In this document: positions 1 through 8,620 of the stretch, one piece after another
How positions within the stretch are numbered: the first letter of the stretch is position 1
Layout: each line of letters starts with the position of its first letter
DNA from: Flavobacteriales bacterium
GTDB taxonomy: Bacteria > Bacteroidota > Bacteroidia > Flavobacteriales_D > Crocinitomicaceae
Length of the DNA stretch: 64,000 nucleotides
Direction of reading: 5' to 3'
NCBI GenBank assembly: GCA_947475095.1
Contig: CANJLG010000003.1
Span: forward strand, 62,001 to 126,000
Notes under the pieces: generated by a model
Told to the model about the DNA's origin: nothing
Databases searched by the model: none
The model's input: the letters and a program-made list of their open reading frames with translations, nothing else
Translations under genes and position numbers: made by a program

Positions 1-1405
1 GCTTAGACAAAAACAAGGAAACTCGTTTATTTGCCAACAACATAAACTCTTCAATTAGCTTATGGGCATCTTTGGACGTTTTAATAATGGTTTCTATCGG
101 ACTTCCTTTGGAGTCTAATTTAAACCGCATTTCCTCGGATTCAATATTTAATGCTCCGTTCGCTAATCGAGCTTCTCTCAAAATTTTAGCAACCTTATCT
201 ATGGCTCTAATTTCGTCCTGAAACTCCCCTTCTTTTCCCTCGATAATTTCTTGTGCTTCCTCGTAACTATAGCGCCTATTTGAATGTATTACCGTCTTTC
301 CAAACCATTCTCCCTTTACATCTCCAGATTCTTCCATTTCAAAAACGGCAGAAAAACTATATTTATCTTCCTTAGGCCGAAGTGAACAGGCAATGTTTGA
401 TAGTTGCTCGGGAAGCATTGGAATCACCCGGTCAACTAAATAAACGGAATTAGATCGTTTTAATGCCTCTGTATCCATTTTACTTCCTGGACGAACATAA
501 TGACTGACATCTGCAATATGAACGCCCAACTCAAAGTTTCCATTTTTTAGTTTTCTATATGAAATAGCATCGTCAAAATCTTTAGCATCAAAAGGGTCAA
601 TAGTAAAGGTTAAAACAGCTCTAAAATCGCGTCTTTTTGCAATTTCAGCCTCATCAAGGTCGATGGAAACATATTCCGCTTCTTCTAGGACTTCATTAGG
701 AAATTTAGGATCAATGCCCTGATTGTATAAAATGGAGAGCATTTCCACGTCATTAGTCCCCGGAAAACCAAGCACCTCAACAATCTCTCCAAAAGGCCTT
801 GCAGAAGACTGTGGCCAAACGGTTATTTTAACCAATGCCTTTACGCCATTTACAGCAGTGGAAAGTTTATTATCAACGATTTCAATTTCCACTCCTGACC
901 TCACATTATCAGGGATTAAAATAGATTTATTCCCAATGATTTTTAGTGTGCCAACGAATTGGGTTTTGTTTCTATCAATTACTTTGATAACAACTCCCTC
1001 AGGACGTCCTTTTCCAATATTGATTAAGCGCACACTTACCTTGTCGTTGTGCATGGCTTGGTTGGTATTATTAGGCGAGATAAAAATATCTTTTGAGCCT
1101 CCTTCCTGCACCACAAATCCGCTTCCTCTTTGTGTTAATTCAATTCTCCCTTCAATAGTATTTAATCCTTCGTCTAATTTATAACTATGAGGACTCAGTT
1201 GTTTAATTACTTGTCTTTTTGCTAATTGAATCAATGTGTCAAAGACTTGTTGCCGTAAAGCAGGCGAATTAGCGTCAATTTTACTGCAGAGATCTTTTTG
1301 TGTTAACTCTAGGCCGATATTTTTTTCAAAAACCTTCATTATAGAAGGAGTTAAGCCCTTTGTATTTCGAGAAGACTGTTTTTGATTAAAGTGTTTTTTA
1401 GGCAT
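1..1405 (-). CDS. rnr: Ribonuclease R (VacB/RNase II family), 3' end cut by window edge
   Basis: The reading frame starts at the ATG complementary to 1403-1405 (MPKKHFNQKQ) and runs open off the left edge, giving about 468 residues. RNase R is a processive 3'-5' hydrolytic exoribonuclease that degrades structured RNA. In order I see an N-terminal helix-turn-helix-like region, a cold-shock/OB region (RGSGFVVQEG, DIFISPNN), and the start of the RNB catalytic domain with the metal-binding segment around TIDPFDAKDFDDAIS, followed by LGVHIADVSHYV and NSVYLVDRVIPMLPE. The aspartates of that segment match the RNase II/R active site. The distal RNB part and the S1 domain lie outside the window. Family assignment is firm. 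RNase R rather than RNase II is inferred from the N-terminal extension and the usual Bacteroidota gene content. Confidence 0.93.
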   Translation of the reverse strand, partial: MPKKHFNQKQSSRNTKGLTPSIMKVFEKNIGLELTQKDLCSKIDANSPALRQQVFDTLIQLAKRQVIKQLSPHSYKLDEGLNTIEGRIELTQRGSGFVVQEGGSKDIFISPNNTNQAMHNDKVSVRLINIGKGRPEGVVIKVIDRNKTQFVGTLKIIGNKSILIPDNVRSGVEIEIVDNKLSTAVNGVKALVKITVWPQSSARPFGEIVEVLGFPGTNDVEMLSILYNQGIDPKFPNEVLEEAEYVSIDLDEAEIAKRRDFRAVLTFTIDPFDAKDFDDAISYRKLKNGNFELGVHIADVSHYVRPGSKMDTEALKRSNSVYLVDRVIPMLPEQLSNIACSLRPKEDKYSFSAVFEMEESGDVKGEWFGKTVIHSNRRYSYEEAQEIIEGKEGEFQDEIRAIDKVAKILREARLANGALNIESEEMRFKLDSKGSPIETIIKTSKDAHKLIEEFMLLANKRVSLFLSK

Positions 1406-1451
1406 TTTTTAATTGTAATTCATTATGCCTATGCTTGAAAGGATCAATTTA

Positions 1452-2213
1452 TTAATGGCGGATTATTACTTTTCGACTAAAAGATTTGAACCCGCTTCCT
1501 TCGAAAACAATAAAGTAAACACCACTTTTTAAATCTGAAACATCAACTTTTTTACTTGAACTTAAGTTCTCTTTAAGGATCAGATTTCCTAAAACATCGA
1601 CGATCTTCATAGAAACATTTTCGGATCGATTCAAATTGACATTTATATATTCTGAGGCAGGGTTGGGCACTATAGTTACCGAAAGAGGCTCCTTTAAAAC
1701 AGTAGGTTTTACCTTAGCAAGGTAGTCTACAATTATATCTACAGAATCTAAATAAGCCGCATTTAAACCTGAAATATAATAACGGTAATGCCCGGAGCCA
1801 GACACCCCATCTGCGGGATCTATTGAAACTTTCATTTTTCCATGTTCCCCTGGTTGTATATCGAAAAGCACTGTGCTGCCACCTGGGCTTGTCCAAGGAT
1901 TACTATTCATTTGTGTAGACGAAAAGCAGGTGCCCCCAAAAGGGTCGGTTGCGTGCCCCCAACATAATGCGTCTGCCCAACCTGTTGGGACAGAGACTTG
2001 ATAACGGGTGATTCTCCATAGTTGAGTTGTGGCTCCATTGTTGTAAACATCAAAAGGAATATCAAAAGTGGCAGAAGAAGGTGCAACTACTTGATGAGCT
2101 GAAGCGCCTGAAGAAAAGTCATCAACTTGTCCTTCCAACGTAATCGTAATATTATCTTGAGAACTAGCAAAAACCCACAAACATAGGGAAAGCATTGTAA
2201 ATATTTTTTTCAT
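1452..2213 (-). CDS. T9SS-secreted protein with C-terminal sorting domain
   Basis: This is a 253-residue exported protein of unknown function. A signal peptide (MKKIFTMLSLCLWVFASSQ) is followed by about 150 residues rich in Ser, Gly and aromatics with no recognised domain. The last ~80 residues form a type A T9SS sorting domain, marked by IVPNPASEYINVN, MKIVDVLGNLI, VDVSDLKSGVYFIVF and a terminal SRKVIIRH. By family knowledge the protein should cross the outer membrane by type IX secretion and be released or attached to the surface after CTD cleavage. The middle has two cysteine-bearing stretches (DALCWGHATD, GGTCFSS) that could pair. It is probably monocistronic. A TATATTTG element lies on the minus strand 24 bases upstream of the start. 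Confidence 0.8.
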   Translation of the reverse strand: MKKIFTMLSLCLWVFASSQDNITITLEGQVDDFSSGASAHQVVAPSSATFDIPFDVYNNGATTQLWRITRYQVSVPTGWADALCWGHATDPFGGTCFSSTQMNSNPWTSPGGSTVLFDIQPGEHGKMKVSIDPADGVSGSGHYRYYISGLNAAYLDSVDIIVDYLAKVKPTVLKEPLSVTIVPNPASEYINVNLNRSENVSMKIVDVLGNLILKENLSSSKKVDVSDLKSGVYFIVFEGSGFKSFSRKVIIRH

Positions 2214-2237
2214 TTTAATTCTGTTTATTAGTCATAA

Positions 2238-2245
2238 CAAATATA
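2238..2245 (-). promoter_or_regulatory. Promoter -7 element for T9SS protein
   Basis: On the minus strand this reads TATATTTG, an exact match to the Bacteroidota -7 consensus TAnnTTTG, with 24 bases to the start codon at 2213. No clear -33 element was confirmed. Confidence 0.5.
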
Positions 2246-2298
2246 AAGCAATTTTAGTCAAAATATAACAAGAATACAATTATTTAATTTACTTAACT

Positions 2299-2306
2299 TA
2301 TCTTTG
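2299..2306 (+). promoter_or_regulatory. Promoter -7 element for tlpA-like gene
   Basis: TATCTTTG matches TAnnTTTG exactly and lies 46 bases before the ATG at 2353, in the divergent gap between a T9SS gene and the thioredoxin gene. Confidence 0.5.
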
Positions 2307-2352
2307 AGCGGCAAGGTTATTGAACTAAGCAAATAAAAAAAATAAAATTAAA

Positions 2353-2865
2353 ATGAAAAAACTACTTGTTCTTTTTGGGTTCATTGCCCTTCCAATTGTT
2401 GCTTTTGTTCAACATTCTGAGTTATTTGATGTTAAACAATTGCCTTCTGTTAATCTAAAAGACATGAAAGGAAACGCCATAAATACCGCAAGTTTGGGGT
2501 TTACGGGTCCCGTTGTTATAAGTTTTTGGGCAACATGGTGCTCACCATGTAAAAAAGAATTATCAGCAATTCATGATCTTTATGAGGTCTGGCAAGAAGA
2601 AACAGGGGTCAATCTAGTGGCCGTCTCAATTGATGATGAAAAAACAAAAAGTCAAGTGTCCGTTTATGTAAATGGAAAAGCTTGGGATTACATGGTTTTA
2701 ATGGACCCTAATGGCGACTTTAAGCGCGCAATGGGAGTTAATAATGTACCCCATACTTTTTTAATCAATCAAGAAGGGGCAATTGTTTATACCCACAATA
2801 ATTATGCGCCAGGGGATGAAGAAATACTTTATCAGGAAATTAAAAAGTTAGTTGCACCCAAATAA
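2353..2865 (+). CDS. TlpA/ResA-like thiol-disulfide oxidoreductase
   Basis: This 170-residue protein is exported. It has an N-terminal signal peptide (MKKLLVLFGFIALPIVAFVQ) and then a thioredoxin fold. The redox motif WATWCSPCKKE places the active cysteines at about residues 63 and 66. The cis-proline loop is visible as GVNNVPHTFLINQEG. TlpA/ResA/AhpC-TSA proteins act outside the cytoplasm, reducing disulfides, often on apocytochrome c or cuproproteins. That would fit the many c-type hemes in the respiratory operon at 42-54 kb, but the link is only inference because the gene stands alone. The length is normal for single-domain TlpA proteins. The substrate cannot be told from sequence. Confidence 0.88.
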   Translation: MKKLLVLFGFIALPIVAFVQHSELFDVKQLPSVNLKDMKGNAINTASLGFTGPVVISFWATWCSPCKKELSAIHDLYEVWQEETGVNLVAVSIDDEKTKSQVSVYVNGKAWDYMVLMDPNGDFKRAMGVNNVPHTFLINQEGAIVYTHNNYAPGDEEILYQEIKKLVAPK

Positions 2866-3147
2866 TTTTTTTAATAAAAAAAAACGGCCCGCCATTAAAT
2901 TATTTCAGTTAAAAGATTGGTTTTCAATTTAGAAAGCTTATATTCGACTATAATTTAACAATTAAAACCATTTTTACGCCGTGATTTTATGGCTAACTTT
3001 TAAATTTATTATAGTTTGCGAAAGCCACAGGGCTGACTACCCAACGAAATAAATACAAGATTAAAAACAAGAGTAAGCTAGACCGTACTAACAAGAATTT
3101 ATAGTCTAATAATAAGTTAATAAAATTTTTAAACTAAAAAAAAATAT
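2866..3147 (+). other. Intergenic region with possible structured leader
   Basis: This 282-base gap has no open frame that I trust. From about 3013 to 3042 it holds a nested inverted repeat (TAGT outer arm, AGCC-ACAG-GGCT inner hairpin, ACTA outer arm). Further on, a TAGAC/GTCTA pair lies at roughly 3080-3110. A near-consensus -7 (TATAGTTTG, one base too long) sits just before the first hairpin. No riboswitch class that I know fits. Confidence 0.3.
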
Positions 3148-3687
3148 ATGGAACAAGAAACAACAATTAGAGATGCGCAGACCGAAGATTTTTCTTTCGG
3201 GTCACATGGCCTAAAGGCACTTATGGCTGCCGGATACTATTTATTACTTTATATTCCCTTTATTTTACCGTATATTATATGGGGTAAAGCAGCAACAAGA
3301 TTAAGCCTTTTTTGGGATTCCAAATCGATAGCTTATAAAGAGAATGATAAAACATCTCCTCTTCATTCATTTATTGTAATGTATTGTATTTACTTTTTAT
3401 TTGATGCGGTTATTTTTCTATCTTGGATTCTAGGCTTTCTTTTCCTAACGTATACTTTCATTGATGCAAGTAATTTCTCATCAGATGATATTATGGGCTA
3501 TTTTGCAGCATTGTTTGCGCTGTATGTATCTGCAATATTGATTAAGGCCGCTAAAGAAGCATTTTATTTTATATTAAATCACATTCTTGTAACCTTGTGG
3601 AAATGGATCCTAAATGTGGTATCAGCAATTGGAAGATGCTGCATACACGTTTGGAGTCTTAATTTCGTTTATAGAAAAAAAGATTAA
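3148..3687 (+). CDS. Uncharacterised multi-pass membrane protein
   Basis: This 179-residue protein is not recognised. A short polar N-terminus (MEQETTIRDAQTEDF) leads into about four hydrophobic segments: near residues 25-50 (LLLYIPFILPYIIWG), 75-110 (IYFLFDAVIFLSWILGF), 118-138 (YFAALFALYVSAIL) and 145-165 (FILNHILVTLWKWI). It ends in a basic tail (YRKKD). The many aromatics and the two-long-hairpin layout suggest a small inner-membrane protein with both ends in the cytoplasm, which is inference. It is flanked by non-coding gaps of about 280 bases on each side and followed by a good terminator, so it is probably transcribed alone. Confidence 0.6.
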   Translation: MEQETTIRDAQTEDFSFGSHGLKALMAAGYYLLLYIPFILPYIIWGKAATRLSLFWDSKSIAYKENDKTSPLHSFIVMYCIYFLFDAVIFLSWILGFLFLTYTFIDASNFSSDDIMGYFAALFALYVSAILIKAAKEAFYFILNHILVTLWKWILNVVSAIGRCCIHVWSLNFVYRKKD

Positions 3688-3705
3688 ATAATATTAGTTG
3701 TTGAA

Positions 3706-3735
3706 AACCTCCACATTTATGTGGGGGTTTTTTTG
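3706..3735 (+). terminator. Rho-independent terminator
   Basis: A CCTCCAC / GTGGGGG stem with an ATTTAT loop is followed by a run of seven T, 20 bases after the stop of the membrane-protein gene. Confidence 0.85.
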
Positions 3736-3967
3736 TGAAAAAAACAAGGAGATAATTATAACCATTCTTTAGGGAGCAAGCAGCCAAGCCCAAAATAAGC
3801 AATTTGGATATTCCAGTTGTCAAAAACGCATAATTAACGGAGAAAAAGTTCAGTTAGTTTGATTCTCATCAATCCTATATTAGTTACAAGCCAAACGGGC
3901 AATCGAGGCGTAATAAATCAAATTACCCATTTTTATCTATATTTACAAAAATTTAAACTTTCTTTTA

Positions 3968-5632
3968 GTGTTTAAATCTACTATCTTATTCGGGTTTCTT
4001 TTCATGCCAGTTATATTATTTGGCCAAGGAAATTTCACGGGAAATATTGAAAGCACCTTTCAATATTTAAATGCTGATTCAATAATTGGCGCTAATCAAC
4101 CCCCTTCAAAAGGCTTACTAAATTCGTATATGAATGTTTTTTATACAAACGGCGGATTTAAGGCGGGAATGCGTTTAGAATCATATTTACCAAGAATTCA
4201 AGGTTATCCAAATCGATTTGACGGAACGGGAATTGGCATGCGCTATATTGGCTATTCAAATGATTTTGTAGATGTAACACTTGGTTCTTTTTACGAACAG
4301 TTTGGTAGCGGGCTATCATTTAGAGCTTATGAAGACAGAGCCTTAGGATACGACAATGTGATGGATGGCGCAAGAGTTCTTCTCCGCCCTAAAAAAGGAG
4401 TGCTTATAAAAGGAGTATATGGTTATCAGCGTCTATCTTTTCAAAAAGGCCAACTAGTTTATTCAGAGGGTATTGTTAGGGGTATTGATGCAGAAATTCA
4501 CTTCAACGAGACCTTTAAAAAGTTGGAGAATTTTCCTCTTGACATGGTCTTGGGAGGTTCTTTTGTGAGTAAGTATCAAGCAGATGACGACGATGCATTA
4601 ATACTTCCTGAAAATGTAGGGGCTTATGGAGCCAGGGCTAAGTTAAGGTATAAAAATTTTTATTTGGATGGCGAATACATCATTAAAGAGCAGGATCCAT
4701 CAAATGACAATAATAAAATTTACAACTATGGCCATGCAGCCGTTTTTAATTTAAGCTACACTCAAAAAGGATTCGGCATTTTACTTTCAGGAAAATCGGT
4801 TGACAACATGAGTTTTCGTTCCGACCGCAACAAAGATTTACAGGACGCTTTCATCAACTATTTACCGGCCCTTAATAAAACTCATACTTATAACTTAGTT
4901 GCTACGCTTTATCCATACGCCACACAACCCATGGGAGAAGTGGCCTTTCAAGCAGACGTCTTATATACCTTTAAGAAAAAATCAAGATTGGGCGGAAAAT
5001 ACGGCACTACCATTGGCGGAAATTTCTCAACGACATATCGACCAATGCAGCATACAAGTACGATTAATCCTTTGGATTCAACAGGAGTCACCTATACATC
5101 AGGCTTATTTGACATGAGTGATAGTTTGTATTGGCAAGATATTAACCTATCTATTTCAAAAAAATTCTCTCCAAAATTTAGTGCTATCTTAAGCTATTAT
5201 AACATTAAAATCAATAATGATGTTGCTAAAATATCAAATGATGCGCAGGGCATAATCAACGCACATATTGCTGTTTTCGAAGGGGCTTTTAAAATAAACA
5301 CAAAACATTCTATTCGTGCTGAAATACAGGGTTTAATAGTAGCTAAACAAGACGGCAAAATTCACGATAAAGGAAATTGGCTTACTGCATTAATAGAGTA
5401 TACTGTTTCTCCTGCTTGGTTTTTTAGTTTTATGAATCAATATAATTATGGAAATCCTGTAGCGAGTAAGCGCGTAAATTATCCAATTCTTACTTGCGGG
5501 TATATCAAAGAAGCAACTCGATTAACCTTTTCTTATGGCCGACAAAGAGCAGGCTTATTTTGTGTAGGCGGTGTGTGTAGATTTGTTCCTGCCAATAATG
5601 GTTTAACCCTTAGCTTCACCCAAAGTTTTTAA
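3968..5632 (+). CDS. DUF6029 family outer-membrane protein
   Basis: This is a 554-residue protein with a GTG start and a signal peptide (MFKSTILFGFLFMPVILFGQG). The rest is rich in short alternating hydrophobic/aromatic strands, and the chain ends in Phe (SFTQSF), as is typical of outer-membrane beta-barrels. Recognisable segments such as DVTLGSFYEQFGSGLSFR and GVLIKGVYGYQRL match the DUF6029 family of Bacteroidota. The stop is one base from the next start, so it is co-transcribed with the Omp28-like lipoprotein, a pairing I recall in other Bacteroidota. The biochemical role is unknown; a barrel with a surface lipoprotein partner suggests transport or a surface complex. A TATATTTA -7-like element at 3938-3945 precedes the start. 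Confidence 0.8.
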   Translation: MFKSTILFGFLFMPVILFGQGNFTGNIESTFQYLNADSIIGANQPPSKGLLNSYMNVFYTNGGFKAGMRLESYLPRIQGYPNRFDGTGIGMRYIGYSNDFVDVTLGSFYEQFGSGLSFRAYEDRALGYDNVMDGARVLLRPKKGVLIKGVYGYQRLSFQKGQLVYSEGIVRGIDAEIHFNETFKKLENFPLDMVLGGSFVSKYQADDDDALILPENVGAYGARAKLRYKNFYLDGEYIIKEQDPSNDNNKIYNYGHAAVFNLSYTQKGFGILLSGKSVDNMSFRSDRNKDLQDAFINYLPALNKTHTYNLVATLYPYATQPMGEVAFQADVLYTFKKKSRLGGKYGTTIGGNFSTTYRPMQHTSTINPLDSTGVTYTSGLFDMSDSLYWQDINLSISKKFSPKFSAILSYYNIKINNDVAKISNDAQGIINAHIAVFEGAFKINTKHSIRAEIQGLIVAKQDGKIHDKGNWLTALIEYTVSPAWFFSFMNQYNYGNPVASKRVNYPILTCGYIKEATRLTFSYGRQRAGLFCVGGVCRFVPANNGLTLSFTQSF

Positions 5633-5633
5633 T

Positions 5634-6566
5634 ATGAGAAACATTTTTTATCTAGTGGTTTTTGCCTTGGGGCTTTGGTCTTGTGACCGCATTGAAAACC
5701 CTTATCCTAATAGCGGCTCATCTACTGATTTAGATACCACCCTTTATCCAGGAAACTGGAGTGATTATGTAGCCAATGAATGGCCCACATTTTTGCCGAA
5801 TTCAAATGTGAATAGAAATGTGCTCATCGAAGATTTTACTGGTCACAAATGTGTTTTTTGTCCTGCAGCAGCAGATTTAGCACATGCCTTACACGAAGCT
5901 AATCCAAGTCGCGTATTCACTGCATCAATCCACGCTGGGCCAACAGGCATCGGAGACTTTCAGGCTTTAGATCCGCCCAATTATCCCATTGACTTCACCA
6001 ATTTCGAAGGGGTAGCCATCGGTCTTTATTTTGGGCTCAACGATGGAGGCTTTGTAGGGAATCCTCGAGGAGCTATAAACAGAATTAATAACGGGGTTAT
6101 TTGTCAAAGCCCAAACCAATGGACATCCATGACAACAAATGTTTTGGCAGATAACAATTTAAAAATCAACATGCAATCTGCTTTAAATTATTATGCGTCA
6201 ACCAAAGGGGCATTTTTACATCTTGAGGTTGAAAAATTAGATGCTACGCTCACCAATGACCTTGGTATCGTATCTTATATCATTGAAGACTCCTTAATTG
6301 GCGATCAAAAAATGTCAGATAATTCTCATAATTCGTCCTATATCCATCGAGACATTCACAGAGGCAACTTAAATGCAATGCCATTTGGACGGACCCTAAC
6401 AGCCCAAGATTTGACTAATGGAAAATACTATGTCAATTACAGTTTCGTTGTTCCAAATCAATTAGATGGAAATTACAATGCGTCCAACATGCATGTTTTG
6501 ATTTATGTTTACGACAAAATAAGCAACGAAGTTTATCAGGTTATAAAACAAAAAATTATCCCATAA
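5634..6566 (+). CDS. Omp28-like thioredoxin-fold lipoprotein
   Basis: This 310-residue lipoprotein has the lipobox LWSCDRIENPYP with Cys17. An Omp28-type domain follows, which in this family contains a thioredoxin-like fold. The CxxC-type motif is GHKCVFCPAAADLAH, near residues 78-92, in the position of a redox-active site. Omp28 proteins are outer-membrane antigens of Porphyromonas and relatives whose function is not established. The gene begins one base after the DUF6029 barrel gene and is followed by a bidirectional terminator, so the two form a clear bicistronic unit. The C-terminal half (LTAQDLTNGKYYVNY) looks like a beta-sandwich. There is no T9SS sorting domain. Confidence 0.82.
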   Translation: MRNIFYLVVFALGLWSCDRIENPYPNSGSSTDLDTTLYPGNWSDYVANEWPTFLPNSNVNRNVLIEDFTGHKCVFCPAAADLAHALHEANPSRVFTASIHAGPTGIGDFQALDPPNYPIDFTNFEGVAIGLYFGLNDGGFVGNPRGAINRINNGVICQSPNQWTSMTTNVLADNNLKINMQSALNYYASTKGAFLHLEVEKLDATLTNDLGIVSYIIEDSLIGDQKMSDNSHNSSYIHRDIHRGNLNAMPFGRTLTAQDLTNGKYYVNYSFVVPNQLDGNYNASNMHVLIYVYDKISNEVYQVIKQKIIP

Positions 6567-6568
6567 AA

Positions 6569-6592
6569 AAAAGGGCACGAATGCCCTTTTAA
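6569..6592. terminator. Bidirectional terminator between convergent genes
   Basis: An A-run, a GGGCA-CGAA-TGCCC hairpin and a T-run lie between the Omp28 gene stop at 6566 and the convergent T9SS gene stop at 6610, so it can act on both strands. Confidence 0.85.
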
Positions 6593-6609
6593 AATAAATC
6601 AAGTATGTT

Positions 6610-7362
6610 TTAGTCAATAATAAACTTGATGTTTTCAATTCCACCTTCATAACTTACAGAAGCGAAATAAATACCAGCGTTTATTCCAGTTAAATCAAAA
6701 GAACAAGTTGTTGAACCATTTAATTGTTTCTGAGAAAGAACCTTTCCTTCAAGATTGCTAATAGAAACAGCAGAAGCATTCATTGACTCAGTAATTCCTT
6801 TGATATTAATAATGCCATTAGATGGGTTTGGATGAATTGTTAATGGAGCAATAATTCCTTCAATTAACCCAGCCGTACCAATAATGATTTTATATCCACC
6901 GAATGAAGCCGGTTGGGTAACAGGGGTAGGAGGCAAACCTGGAAAAAGAACAATTAAAACAGTTGCGTCAATTTCAATGGTAATGGGATATGTTCCAGTT
7001 ACACCACTAATTCCATATACATTAGCACATCCATTAGCGCCTCCATTGTAGGTGCAATTGTTGTTACAAACGTAGTTATATCCAGCAGGTAAACCCGCAA
7101 CATTCGTTACAGTAAAGCTTTGTATGGCAGAACCAACAAATTGTCCAGAAGGATCTAAATCATTGGTTACTGTAGAAGGCACCTTGAAGTTTAAATCCGT
7201 TGAATACGATACGTTGGCAGTGGCCCAAGGCAAATTTTGGGTGGTGTCTGGCCAAACTCCAAAAGCGGAATCTTGAAAGTTAACACCTGGGGTACAGGAT
7301 TGACTGGACGCATTAAAAACGGTAAATGCTACAAAGCTTAAAAAAAGTAAGGTTGTTTTCAT
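6610..7362 (-). CDS. T9SS-secreted protein with C-terminal sorting domain
   Basis: I set the start at the Met opening MKTTLLFLSFVAFTVFNASSQ, a clear signal peptide. A longer in-frame form beginning at 7422 would bury this signal and would span the -7 element at 7389-7396. The mature part has cysteine-rich, secreted-looking sequence (GYNYVCNNNCTYNG, NGCANVYGISG) and no known domain. The last ~75 residues are a T9SS type A sorting domain (IHPNPSNGIINIKG, VSISNLEGKVLSQK, LTGINAGIYFASV). It is therefore predicted to be exported across both membranes and anchored or released. The function is unknown. It converges on the Omp28 gene and shares its terminator. Confidence 0.78.
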   Translation of the reverse strand: MKTTLLFLSFVAFTVFNASSQSCTPGVNFQDSAFGVWPDTTQNLPWATANVSYSTDLNFKVPSTVTNDLDPSGQFVGSAIQSFTVTNVAGLPAGYNYVCNNNCTYNGGANGCANVYGISGVTGTYPITIEIDATVLIVLFPGLPPTPVTQPASFGGYKIIIGTAGLIEGIIAPLTIHPNPSNGIINIKGITESMNASAVSISNLEGKVLSQKQLNGSTTCSFDLTGINAGIYFASVSYEGGIENIKFIID

Positions 7363-7388
7363 AAATAAAAATTTTAGGTTATACGTAT

Positions 7389-7396
7389 CAAAGATA
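7389..7396 (-). promoter_or_regulatory. Promoter -7 element for T9SS protein
   Basis: On the minus strand this reads TATCTTTG, an exact TAnnTTTG match, 26 bases before the start chosen at 7362. It decides between the long and short start forms. Confidence 0.5.
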
Positions 7397-7469
7397 TGAG
7401 AAATATTGTAAAGTTGATCCAATGCATTTAACTTTCTAACTTTCCAATCATTCGAAGAGCAGAAATAGA

Positions 7470-7477
7470 TACCTTTG
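7470..7477 (+). promoter_or_regulatory. Promoter -7 element for DUF4286-ksgA
   Basis: TACCTTTG matches TAnnTTTG exactly, but only four bases separate it from the ATG at 7482. If used, the transcript would begin at or next to the start codon. Confidence 0.4.
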
Positions 7478-7481
7478 TCCC

Positions 7482-7796
7482 ATGATAATTTATAATGTTA
7501 CCTTAAGTATTGACGAGGAGGTTTCCGCCGATTGGTTGTTATGGATGCAAGAAACACACATCCCATCAATAATGGCCACCGGTTTCTTTATGGAGTGTCG
7601 TTTATCGAAAATATTAGGCGAACAAGAAGGAGGGATAGCTTATTCGGCGATGTATTTAGCAAGGGATCAAGCAGCCTTGGATGGGTATAATCTCAGGTAT
7701 GCATCCGACATGCAAAAAGCCCACGCGGATCGTTTTGCAGGAAAGTTTTCCGCATTTAGAACGAGTCTGGAGCTAATCAAACAGTTTGATAAATGA
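7482..7796 (+). CDS. DUF4286 family protein
   Basis: This small cytoplasmic protein of 104 residues begins MIIYNVTLSIDEEV, the usual N-terminus of DUF4286. It contains the family-like segments WLLWMQETHIPSIMATG and KAHADRFAGKFSAFRT. It has the size and beta-alpha-beta pattern of ferredoxin-like dimeric alpha/beta-barrel proteins, which is inference. Its stop overlaps the ksgA start in an ATGA tetranucleotide, so translation is probably coupled. This pairing with ksgA is, as I recall, common in Bacteroidota and suggests a role tied to ribosome assembly, but no activity is known. Confidence 0.85.
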   Translation: MIIYNVTLSIDEEVSADWLLWMQETHIPSIMATGFFMECRLSKILGEQEGGIAYSAMYLARDQAALDGYNLRYASDMQKAHADRFAGKFSAFRTSLELIKQFDK

Positions 7797-8578
7797 TGTT
7801 TGTTCGCCCTAAAAAACATCTCGGACAACATTTTTTAATTGATAAAAATATCAGTGAAAAAATAGCAGATCAGTTTACTGGTCATAATGGTTGTTTTAGG
7901 GTTGTTGAAGTCGGACCAGGAACAGGAGCATTAACAAACCCACTAATGAAACGTGGAGATTTAGAGTTGTTTTTAATGGAAGTTGACACGGAATCGATCG
8001 ATTTTCTAATTAAAGCGTATCCAACCTATACCAAACAGATTTTGCAAGAAGATTTTTTACGGGCAGATTTGGGTGCTATTATGGGCGAAGAACCATTTTC
8101 TGTTGTTGGAAATTTTCCCTACAATATTTCCTCGCAGATATTATTTAAGTGCTTAGATTATAGGCATCAGATACCCGAAATAATGGGAATGTTTCAAAAA
8201 GAGGTCGCTGTACGTATAGCAGAAGCCCCAGGCTCAAAAGACTACGGAATAATTAGCGTATTACTTCAAACATTCTATACCATCAATTATTGCTTTACCG
8301 TTGATGAGCAGGCATTTAATCCACCTCCAAAGGTGAAGTCGGGCGTAATTAGATGCCTGCGAAATGAAAGAACGTCGCTTCCTTGTAGCGAAAAATTATT
8401 TATTCGTGTCGTTAAGACAGCCTTTAATCAACGTCGTAAGACAATGCGAAATTCTTTAAAAAGCTTAACGAATGGCAAAGAACTCCCCTCACAATTTTCT
8501 GGGCAACGGCCCGAAAGGTTGTCAGTTGACGAATTTATTGAACTTACTCAGTTTATTGAGGCGGAATGTTTATCTTGA
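7793..8578 (+). CDS. rsmA: 16S rRNA (adenine1518/1519-N6)-dimethyltransferase
   Basis: RsmA/KsgA dimethylates two adjacent adenines in the 3'-terminal hairpin of 16S rRNA late in 30S assembly, using S-adenosylmethionine. The 261-residue length is normal. Motifs in order are RPKKHLGQHFLID at the N-terminus, the SAM-binding VVEVGPGTGALT near residues 38-49, the acidic EVDTESIDFL, the catalytic NFPYNISS (N-x-x-Y type) near residue 105, and FNPPPKVKSG. The start overlaps the DUF4286 stop (ATGA); a second ATG three bases later is equally possible. Loss of this enzyme classically gives kasugamycin resistance. Confidence 0.97.
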   Translation: MMFVRPKKHLGQHFLIDKNISEKIADQFTGHNGCFRVVEVGPGTGALTNPLMKRGDLELFLMEVDTESIDFLIKAYPTYTKQILQEDFLRADLGAIMGEEPFSVVGNFPYNISSQILFKCLDYRHQIPEIMGMFQKEVAVRIAEAPGSKDYGIISVLLQTFYTINYCFTVDEQAFNPPPKVKSGVIRCLRNERTSLPCSEKLFIRVVKTAFNQRRKTMRNSLKSLTNGKELPSQFSGQRPERLSVDEFIELTQFIEAECLS

Positions 8579-8620
8579 ATAATTAACTTTACAAAAAAAA
8601 CAACAACAATAGCTAAAAGA

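Noticed and set aside
723-1184. 153-codon plus-strand open frame
   Set aside because: It is antisense to RNase R, whose translation matches its family over the same bases; no start context or family match.
3000-3110. Known riboswitch (cobalamin, TPP, SAM, preQ1)
   Set aside because: Short look-alike strings were present, but none of the conserved cores could be laid out; kept only as an unexplained leader.
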